Assembly: GCF_010501055.1 (NCBI RefSeq)
Contig: NZ_QVMO01000035.1
Location: 1 to 39,130, forward strand
DNA length: 39,130 nt
Source: Dysgonomonas sp. 521
Lineage (GTDB): Bacteria > Bacteroidota > Bacteroidia > Bacteroidales > Dysgonomonadaceae
Reading direction: 5' to 3'
Below are positions 33,267-39,130 of this stretch, in pieces. Below the pieces are notes generated by a model, which had not been told where the DNA came from, did no database searches, and worked only from the letters and a program-made list of their open reading frames with translations. Position 1 is the stretch's first letter. Each line of letters starts with the position of its first letter. Position numbers and translations under genes: made by a program.

Positions 33267-34553
33267 ATGAAAAAATGTTTTCTATTTACCTTATGTGCAA
33301 TTTTTTCGCTTGTCCTCAATGCGCAGAATGATTCGAAATACCTGAAAGGGGCTGTGCCCGAAGTGAACGGAAAAGTTGTTTTCTCAAAAGCCATTCCGGT
33401 GAAAGGGCAGGTTACCGATGACCAGCTTTTCTCATTGATGAAAAAATGGGCTGCTAATAACTATGGAGATATTCAGATTGAAGATTTGAATAACCGGGTT
33501 TTGTTAGCAAATCAGGAAACAAGGAACATTGCCTGTTCCGGAGAAAAATACCTCGAATTTAAGCGGAGCGCCTTGGTGCTGGACAGGGCAAAAATGTCTT
33601 ACCAGCTGATACTGGAAATGAAAAACAAGACGTGTGAAGTAACGGTACGGGGAATCAAATACAATTATTCGGATAGTAAGAAACCCCTTCCCGCCGAGGA
33701 GATGATTACTGATGAGTATGCCTTGAATAAGAAGGGCGATAAGCTGAACCGGTACTATGATAAATTCAGGGAACATACAGTGGATAGTATAAACAGTATA
33801 TTCAGGTCTATCGATGTTTACCTGAACGGAATAAGTACCACCGGCGCGGCGAATACGGCAACGGAGGTAAGCCGACAGGCGGAACCGCCGGTTCAGGTAC
33901 CCGTAAGGCAAACTGAGCCGGAGAGGGCGCCAGTAGCGGCACCAGTCGTGGAAACGCCATCTGTACCCGTAGCGGAGGTTATGCCATCTGTATCGGCGCC
34001 TGTGGCTGTGTCTCAGCAGGCATCATCCGTTTCTGCACCTGCCGGAATGGAAGGCTATAAACAAGTAGCACCCGACAAGATACCTGGAAATATTATAAAA
34101 TTGCTGGGAGACTGGACATTGATCACATCAGGCACGGCCGACCAGACTAATGTAATGACCGCATCGTGGGGCGGACTGGGTGTATTCTGGGAAAAACCCG
34201 TATCCATCTGTTTCCTCAATCCTACACGATATTCGGTTCAGACAATGGACAAAGGCGATACATATACGATCTCATTCTATACAGAAGCTTATAAAGACGC
34301 GTTGAGATATTGCGGCTCGGTAAGCGGACGTACTACAGATAAGATAAAAGGGTCGGGGCTGACACCAATAAAAACGCCATCGGGGGCTACAGCCTTTTCG
34401 GAAGCGTGGATGATCTTCGAATGCAAAAAAATAGTATCCCAACAGATCTCTCCGGATGCGGTAGCAGACAAGAGCCAGCTAAAAGATGACTGGGGCAAAA
34501 ATGGCTACCATAAAATGTATATCGGCGAAATACTGAATGTTTGGATCAAGTAA
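33267..34553 (+). CDS. Exported DUF4468-flavin reductase-like fusion protein
   Basis: 428 residues from the ATG at 33267 (MKKCFLFTLCAIFSLVLNAQ); an upstream in-frame ATG at 33180 lies in the terminator. Signal peptide to about residue 20. Residues about 30-185 are DUF4468 (GKVVFSKAIPVKGQVTDDQL, SMxKWAANNYGD, 'LEMKNKTCEVTVRGIKYNY'). Residues about 195-258 are a Pro/Val/Ala-rich linker. Residues about 261-428 match the flavin-reductase-like FMN-binding split barrel: WTLITSGTADQTNVMTASWG, KPVSICFLNPTRYS, YTISFYTE, and a C-terminal helix-strand (YIGEILNVWIK). FMN-dependent reductases are normally cytoplasmic; here the domain carries a signal peptide. Function unknown; FMN binding is inferred from the motif. 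Confidence 0.8.
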   Translation: MKKCFLFTLCAIFSLVLNAQNDSKYLKGAVPEVNGKVVFSKAIPVKGQVTDDQLFSLMKKWAANNYGDIQIEDLNNRVLLANQETRNIACSGEKYLEFKRSALVLDRAKMSYQLILEMKNKTCEVTVRGIKYNYSDSKKPLPAEEMITDEYALNKKGDKLNRYYDKFREHTVDSINSIFRSIDVYLNGISTTGAANTATEVSRQAEPPVQVPVRQTEPERAPVAAPVVETPSVPVAEVMPSVSAPVAVSQQASSVSAPAGMEGYKQVAPDKIPGNIIKLLGDWTLITSGTADQTNVMTASWGGLGVFWEKPVSICFLNPTRYSVQTMDKGDTYTISFYTEAYKDALRYCGSVSGRTTDKIKGSGLTPIKTPSGATAFSEAWMIFECKKIVSQQISPDAVADKSQLKDDWGKNGYHKMYIGEILNVWIK

Positions 34554-34689
34554 CACCGCCTCCCAACCTCCCCAAAAGGGGAGGAGTAAGCGAGCCATAT
34601 TAGGTATGGGGACAGGTGTTTATTTTTATTCTTAAACTTATATTACCCTCTCTGCACGCCTCCCTTTTGGGGGAGGTTGGGAGGGGGTG
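34554..34689. repeat. G/C-rich inverted repeat element
   Basis: CACCGCCTCCCAACCTCCCC (34554-34573) is repeated inverted at 34670-34689 with 19 of 20 matches. Each arm is followed by its own hairpin (CCTCCCC/GGGGAGG at 34567-34584 and CCTCCC/GGGAGG near 34659-34676). The interior is AT-rich without ORF. Such 'CCTCCCAACCTCCCC' elements occur in intergenic DNA of many Bacteroidetes, as far as I recall. The 5' part of an open frame at 34616-34705 is an artefact of this repeat. Confidence 0.75.
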
Positions 34690-34705
34690 CTTTATACCAA
34701 TCTAT

Positions 34706-35473
34706 ATGAGAAAAATAGCATTAATAACAGGCGCTACTTCAGGTCTGGGAAAGGCAATCGCTTTGCGGTTGGGGAAGGAAGGATATAACCTTATCATAAC
34801 AGGGCGCCGTAAAGATCGTCTGGAGGAACTGGATAAGGAGATAAGTATCAACTACGATTCTAATGTGCTTCCACTATGCTTCGATGTAAGGAAATACGAA
34901 GAGGTAGAAAAAGCTTTGGGCAACCTTCCTCAGGAATGGAAAAATATAGATATTCTGGTCAACAATGCCGGACTGGCTGTCGGACTAGACCCGATATACA
35001 AGGGTGTGGTTGACGACTGGGAACGTATGATAGATACCAATGTAAAAGGCTTGTTGTATGTCACCCGTGTAGTTTCGCCGGGTATGGTAGAACGCAAATC
35101 CGGGCATATTATCAATATTGGCTCTATTGCCGGAAAAGGAGTTTATCCGAATGGCGCAGTCTATTGCGCTACCAAATATGCCGTGAATGCCTTGCATCAG
35201 GGTATGCGTATGGACTTATTGCCATACAATATACGGGTTACGCAGGTATGTCCGGGAGCTGTAGAGACGGAATTTTCACTTGTACGCTTCAAGGGCGATC
35301 AAGGTAGGGCAGACCAGGTGTATACCGGTTATGAAAACCTTACCGCTAATGATATTGCCGAAACCGTCTATTTTGCAATCTCTCAACCTCCGCATGTCGA
35401 TATTCAGGATATACTGGTAATGCCTACGGCTCAGGCTACCGGGAATATGCTCCATAAAGAAGAGAAGAAGTAA
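34706..35473 (+). CDS. Short-chain dehydrogenase/reductase
   Basis: 255 residues from the ATG at 34706 (MRKIALITGATSGLGKAIA). The Rossmann nucleotide motif is TGATSGLG (8-15), the structural NNAG is present (VNNAGLAV), and the catalytic Ser is in INIGSIAGK with Tyr and Lys in YCATK. RRKDR after the second strand (TGRRKDRLEEL) suggests NADP preference. It resembles YdfG-type serine/3-hydroxy acid dehydrogenases, but the substrate is not readable. The stop codon TAA (35471-35473) is formed by the first bases of MITE-like copy C, so insertion may have changed the C-terminus. Confidence 0.92.
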   Translation: MRKIALITGATSGLGKAIALRLGKEGYNLIITGRRKDRLEELDKEISINYDSNVLPLCFDVRKYEEVEKALGNLPQEWKNIDILVNNAGLAVGLDPIYKGVVDDWERMIDTNVKGLLYVTRVVSPGMVERKSGHIINIGSIAGKGVYPNGAVYCATKYAVNALHQGMRMDLLPYNIRVTQVCPGAVETEFSLVRFKGDQGRADQVYTGYENLTANDIAETVYFAISQPPHVDIQDILVMPTAQATGNMLHKEEKK

Positions 35474-35544
35474 CTGTTTAAATTTTATTGCCAGTATGAG
35501 AGGGATTGGTTAGAATACGTCACTATTTTTTGTCAGTTACTTAA
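35471..35544. repeat. MITE-like element, copy C (short derivative)
   Basis: The left end TAACTGTTTAAATTTTATTG matches copy B's end over 18 bases, and the right end CAGTTACTTAA (35534-35544) matches the right end of copy B. Only about 74 bp remain, so the middle has been lost. It begins inside the stop codon of the short-chain dehydrogenase gene. Confidence 0.6.
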
Positions 35545-35550
35545 AGATAA

Positions 35551-35596
35551 ATTGTCCCCCGAAAGGTTGAACCTTTTGGGGGACAGTTTATTTTTA
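35551..35596 (+). terminator. Terminator of the short-chain dehydrogenase gene
   Basis: The arms 35551-35566 and 35572-35587 form a 16-bp stem (two wobble pairs) with a 5-nt loop TTGAA, followed by a T-rich tail. GC-rich core CCCCC/GGGGG. It probably also serves the convergent gene at 35616-37166. Confidence 0.85.
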
Positions 35597-35615
35597 GATA
35601 ATAGTATCAACCAGA

Positions 35616-37166
35616 CTATTTCCAGCCTGTATATTCAACTGACAATTCGTAAGAAAGATTTCCTGATTCCCATTTTCTTACAGTCATATAATCTTTATCA
35701 TTATATGTAAGTGTATATTGATGGTATAACATTCCATTTTTATAAGTTTCCACAACATTGTGAGTGCCAAGGTATGCTAGAGATAACAATGATTCTCTAA
35801 ATGGTGTCCAATAATCATCTTTAAACAAATAGTCGCGTAGCCATCCCTGTATATTGAGATTGATAAAAGGCGAGTTTTTATCATCATAAACAACAGATAC
35901 AGTGGATTCCAAATAAGAGTTCCCGTTTTCGTCAAAATTTACTATTTCTGTTCCTGTCTGATACACTTCGTCATTACCCTCATTATCTATAAAGCTATCT
36001 TCATATGCAATAGTTACATTCCCTTGTCCATAAGTAAGGTCTACATTTGCGTGTTCGCGAAGGTCAAAATTAGTTGAATTCAAATATCCGGTATATTCTT
36101 TACTTGTCCATCCCATTATTTTACTATCACTATCATTGTATTTAAATACATATTCGGTGTATTTAGGGGCAGAGTTGCTATTAGACCAATACCTTTCAGC
36201 AATTTCTACACGGTTTAGCACATCATATCTGAATACAGTTTTGATTATATTATTTTCATTCTGTCCACCTTTCTCCGTTAATGTAGACGGGAGTAACTTA
36301 TCTGCCAAATCTTCGCTAGCACCACCATTGATTGTTTCTCCGGTTTCCCAATCATCTACATCGGTACCGATACTAGCCACATCGGTAAGGTTTACAACCA
36401 GATTGAATGTGTATTTCTTGCTTGATTCGAGTGTCAGATTCTGGCTCAGGGTATAGAACAGTTCTTTGCCCGAACTCAAAACAATTTTAATAAATTTTGT
36501 TCCCGAATTTACCGTTTGAGGAACTGTTATACCTAAATCACCATCCAACTTTACTTCCTGTATGCCTGATGCCGCACCCAGACTGCCGTCTTTGCGATTA
36601 AACTCTATTGCTGTAGCCGCATTTACGATACTTACCTGAGCGTCTGTCAGGTCGGGACTTCCATTACCGGCCGTAAGCGATACATTTACCTGTGAAAGCA
36701 TGTGCTTGAACGTTAAGATGATTTGCCCGTCTGTAGGAGCCTGAACGAATGCAGGGCAAAAAAGCAGGTCGGAAGCGTAAATCGACGAAGCGTCTGTTTG
36801 GTCTGAAGCTACAGAAAACAGATATGCATCTTCGCTGCCATCATTGTAAGGATGATAGGCTGAAATTTTAAGCGAATTGCCATTGTCGGGGAAATACAGA
36901 GTGGATCCCGAAAGGTTTCCCTGCCCATCGCCGGTATAAGACAGGTTTTGCGTGTAAGTTACAGTTGGGGTTGCCACGTTCTCAGCGATAAATACGCCTA
37001 CTTTTTGTCCGTTTGCAATCTGTGTACTCTGATAAGTGGATTTTAGTAGCGAAAGTTTCGATGAAAAACGAATCTCTTTATTCCCTGACAGGTTCTGGCT
37101 GCCATCCTCGTTACTACAAGAAACGAGAAATAAAATCGCACAAATGATTCCGAATAGTTTTTTCAT
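35616..37166 (-). CDS. Fimbrillin-like (Mfa-type) lipoprotein with DUF4595-like C-terminus
   Basis: 516 residues. Lipoprotein signal ending FLVSC (Cys17), then a Ser/Asn-rich stretch. Residues about 30-285 have the fimbrillin-family pattern: KVGVFIAE, LYFPDNGNSLKISAYHPYND, DLLFCPA, the 'QIILTFKHMLSQVNVSL' strand pair, and YTFNLVVNLTDV. Residues about 300-516 are of a different type: Tyr/Asn-rich beta repeats such as VFKYNDSDSK, VSVVYDDKNSPFINLNI and YTLTYNDKDYMTVRKWESGN, which match DUF4595-like domains of Bacteroidetes lipoproteins. It is predicted to be surface exposed. Whether it is a pilin, tip or anchor cannot be read; no other fimbrial genes are adjacent. Confidence 0.8.
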   Translation of the reverse strand: MKKLFGIICAILFLVSCSNEDGSQNLSGNKEIRFSSKLSLLKSTYQSTQIANGQKVGVFIAENVATPTVTYTQNLSYTGDGQGNLSGSTLYFPDNGNSLKISAYHPYNDGSEDAYLFSVASDQTDASSIYASDLLFCPAFVQAPTDGQIILTFKHMLSQVNVSLTAGNGSPDLTDAQVSIVNAATAIEFNRKDGSLGAASGIQEVKLDGDLGITVPQTVNSGTKFIKIVLSSGKELFYTLSQNLTLESSKKYTFNLVVNLTDVASIGTDVDDWETGETINGGASEDLADKLLPSTLTEKGGQNENNIIKTVFRYDVLNRVEIAERYWSNSNSAPKYTEYVFKYNDSDSKIMGWTSKEYTGYLNSTNFDLREHANVDLTYGQGNVTIAYEDSFIDNEGNDEVYQTGTEIVNFDENGNSYLESTVSVVYDDKNSPFINLNIQGWLRDYLFKDDYWTPFRESLLSLAYLGTHNVVETYKNGMLYHQYTLTYNDKDYMTVRKWESGNLSYELSVEYTGWK

Positions 37167-37487
37167 AATTGATAAATTAATAGTTCTACAATAGTGTCAT
37201 TTATTTCTTACTAGGTCGCAGGGGATTTATAATCGCCTGTATTTAATTGCCAAGATTTGTAATTAGTGTTGGTCGGAAGTTTGATTCATAAAAGATGTTT
37301 TACAGTTTCGATATTTTGGGGTTTTATCTTTTTCGTTTTGTGTTAAAATAAATTCAAAGCTACGGATTAGAAATCGGTGAAAAAAGAGGCAATTTGCCTG
37401 ATATGGGTTTTTATGTCAATGAAAGATAGGTAACAGATTGATTGTTGATCTGTTAACTTTTTGGCAATATGGGTTTGATATTGCTTT
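37167..37487. other. 321-bp gap with one isolated boundary motif
   Basis: No gene. The sequence AGTGTTGGTCGGAAG (37265-37279) matches the boundary motif of palindrome mosaic 2 (in reverse orientation: CTTCCGACCAACACT). Without a partner it may be a remnant of a deleted element. The rest is AT-rich leader of the fimbrillin-like gene on the minus strand; no -7 box is convincing. Confidence 0.45.
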
Positions 37488-39026
37488 TTATGGTCGGGAG
37501 TCGATGTATTCTTTGATGTTTCCCAGAGGTTCCACGCCTATTTTTTTTCGGATGGATGATCTTTTCATCTGCACTGTGTTGGGCTTTAACCCTGTTATAA
37601 TCCCTATTTCGCCACAGCTAAAGTTGGCATAGGTCAGGCAACAAATGCGGAATTCGGTTTCGTCAAGTGCGGGGTAGTCGTTTCTCAGGCGGTCGAACAA
37701 TCCCCGGTGAATCTCATTCATGTCCTGATAAAGCAAATCCCAGTTTAGGGAATCTTGCCCATACACAATTTCATTAAACACCTTTATCAGCCGGTGGTCT
37801 TGTTTGTTGTCTCCTTTTACATATTTTTCCAGTGTGGCTGCTTTTCGCAGTATATCGAAATGATGTAATAACATGCTTCTCATATTATTTTCTTTTTCAT
37901 CGAAGCTTTTTGACATTTCTATCAATTGCAATATCTTGTTCTCGGCTTCCAATATTTCATTTTCTTTTTCCAATGCATCTTTTTTGTGCTGAACAGACCT
38001 TTTGTAAAAGAATAACGCGATAATACAAATGACAAAAAACAAGGAAGAGAAAATAAGCTGGGACTGCTGCTGCTTTATTTTCAATCGGTTATTTTCGTTC
38101 AGGAACTGTTCGTATTTATATTTTTTCTGTAGTTCCAATATTTCGGGATTCTTATTTTCATTAACAATGGTATGTAAGTTTTTTGCATATTCTTTATAAT
38201 ATGATAGTGCCTGTTTGTAATCCCGGCGTCCTTCTTCTATGTCCGACAATCCCCGGTATATACTGGTCAGGGTGACCAAATTGCCTTTGCTGCGGGCAAA
38301 GGTTAAAGATTTATCAATATAGAATGCAGCCGAATCCAATATACCTTTTTTTATAAATGTTTTTGATAGGTTCAGATTTAATTTCATTTGAAGAACACTA
38401 TCTGCCGAATACTTTCCCGATTCTTTCACGTATTTGTTAGCTGTATCATATTCGCCGATTTCGCGGTATGTGACACCAAGGTTTAGAGTAGTATTGGCTA
38501 TTTCCACACTGTCATTGGCTATATGTGCCAGGTCTAAACATTTATTATAGTAATAAAATGCACTGTCTCTGTTCGACATCATTAGATATGAATTACCAAT
38601 GAGGTGATAGGAGATAATCTCACATTTATAGTTTGTAGCTTCATTAAAAGAATCAACCGCAAGAAGAAAATACTGTATTGATTTTGATTCAGAATATTGT
38701 TTTTGGAAGATTCTTCCGATCGAACTTTGAATTAATCCCCGCAAGTTAGGATTTTTAATCTTGCTTACATACACTTCTGCATTTAGGAGTTCCGGCATAG
38801 CCTCTTTAAATTTATTTTGTTCGAATAGAATCATGCCGCAATAATAGTAGGCTAGTGCAGTATAGTCCATATTATTTTCGTTCAGGTAGAAGTCCCTTAC
38901 CTCAAAGATGACAGTATCGGATGTTATATCCTTATAGGCTTTGTATTTCGCCTGTATCTTCAGCAGGTTGTATCTGTGGAGAGGTTCGCCATTCAGCTTG
39001 CTGGGGGGTATTGAGTCTAGTGTCAT
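37488..39026 (-). CDS. TPR-transmembrane-HTH transcriptional regulator, 5' end uncertain
   Basis: 512 residues in the given frame. Residues about 1-300 are TPR units (for example NLGVTYREIGEYDTANKYVK). One transmembrane helix lies at about 329-346 (LIFSSLFFVICIIALFFY), then a coiled-coil-like segment rich in Glu/Lys (about 348-380), and the C-terminus ends with a LuxR-like helix-turn-helix (DETEFRICCLTYANFSCGEI, TVQMKRSSIRKKIGV). This build senses in the periplasm through the TPR part and binds DNA in the cytoplasm. Relatives start with a signal peptide or lipobox and a 'NPDSAL' segment; here the frame starts MTLDSIPPSK, is preceded in frame by a stop at about 39057, and no signal peptide appears in the 104 bp left. 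The gene may be 5'-truncated or frameshifted. It neighbours the fimbrillin-like gene on the same strand. Confidence 0.8.
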   Translation of the reverse strand: MTLDSIPPSKLNGEPLHRYNLLKIQAKYKAYKDITSDTVIFEVRDFYLNENNMDYTALAYYYCGMILFEQNKFKEAMPELLNAEVYVSKIKNPNLRGLIQSSIGRIFQKQYSESKSIQYFLLAVDSFNEATNYKCEIISYHLIGNSYLMMSNRDSAFYYYNKCLDLAHIANDSVEIANTTLNLGVTYREIGEYDTANKYVKESGKYSADSVLQMKLNLNLSKTFIKKGILDSAAFYIDKSLTFARSKGNLVTLTSIYRGLSDIEEGRRDYKQALSYYKEYAKNLHTIVNENKNPEILELQKKYKYEQFLNENNRLKIKQQQSQLIFSSLFFVICIIALFFYKRSVQHKKDALEKENEILEAENKILQLIEMSKSFDEKENNMRSMLLHHFDILRKAATLEKYVKGDNKQDHRLIKVFNEIVYGQDSLNWDLLYQDMNEIHRGLFDRLRNDYPALDETEFRICCLTYANFSCGEIGIITGLKPNTVQMKRSSIRKKIGVEPLGNIKEYIDSRP

Positions 39027-39130
39027 GTCAATCTGATATTGTCGGATAAAGTTTTTTTAATTTAATTCTGGCCTTATCATTCGTGAACTGCCAGTTTATC
39101 TTGGAACTTCTATTATTTCTACTTCTCTGC

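Noticed and set aside
34616..34705. An N-terminal extension of the short-chain dehydrogenase
   Set aside because: This stretch is the CCTCCC inverted repeat; the Rossmann motif begins only six residues after the ATG at 34706.

Overview
The window looks like chromosomal DNA of a Bacteroidales bacterium, most likely close to Dysgonomonas; the genus is an inference. Evidence for the order: promoter -7 boxes of the Bacteroidetes form TAnnTTTG in front of several genes, almost no strong Shine-Dalgarno sequences, outer-membrane proteins of the DUF5686 type, a fimbrillin-like lipoprotein, a periplasmic TPR/HTH regulator, and two gene sets typical of the order (sigma-54 activator-lptE-TPR-secG, and exbB-exbD-exbD-tonB followed by a small membrane protein, a PstS-like protein and a TPR protein). 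I see no phage, CRISPR array, tRNA or rRNA.

Layout. 1-867: the N-terminal part of a transposase runs off the left edge, followed by AT-rich DNA and a 198-bp MITE-like repeat. 868-8436 (+): a DUF5686 outer-membrane protein, an L,D-transpeptidase-like lipoprotein, groES-groEL behind a sequence that fits a sigma-54 promoter, and an AarF/UbiB-type kinase. 8630-11593 (-): a translationally coupled operon of sigma-54 activator, LptE-like lipoprotein, TPR protein and SecG. 11594-15802 (-): an acyltransferase, a small phosphodiesterase and MenA, separated by repeat-rich gaps. 15803-18253 (-) is a second DUF5686 protein, divergent from an aspartate kinase (18404-19792, +). 20277-26360 (+) is the TonB energy-coupling cluster, split by an internal terminator after tonB. 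26581-30307 (+) carries metK, a DUF4271 membrane protein, hemD and a YgjP-like metallopeptidase; cytidine deaminase (-) faces it. 31277-35473 (+) holds a glucosaminidase with LysM repeats, a DUF3078 protein, a DUF4468-flavin-reductase fusion and a short-chain dehydrogenase. 35616-39026 (-) holds a fimbrillin-like lipoprotein with a DUF4595-like tail and a TPR/HTH regulator.

Most genes are envelope or core housekeeping functions. The DUF5686 proteins, LptE, SecG, the TonB system, glucosaminidase and L,D-transpeptidase all build, fill or energise the envelope; MenA, HemD and MetK supply quinone, heme and SAM.

The unusual part is between the genes. At least three repeat families can be read by eye: a TIR-bounded MITE-like family (three copies, one supplying a gene's stop codon), palindrome mosaics of 150-600 bp with perfect inverted repeats of 15-22 bp, and a boundary motif containing CTTCCG that recurs five times. 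I found no convincing new multi-gene system. The best candidates for new biology are the exported DUF4468-flavin reductase fusion, the sigma-54-like groESL promoter, the MITE family and the palindrome mosaics.
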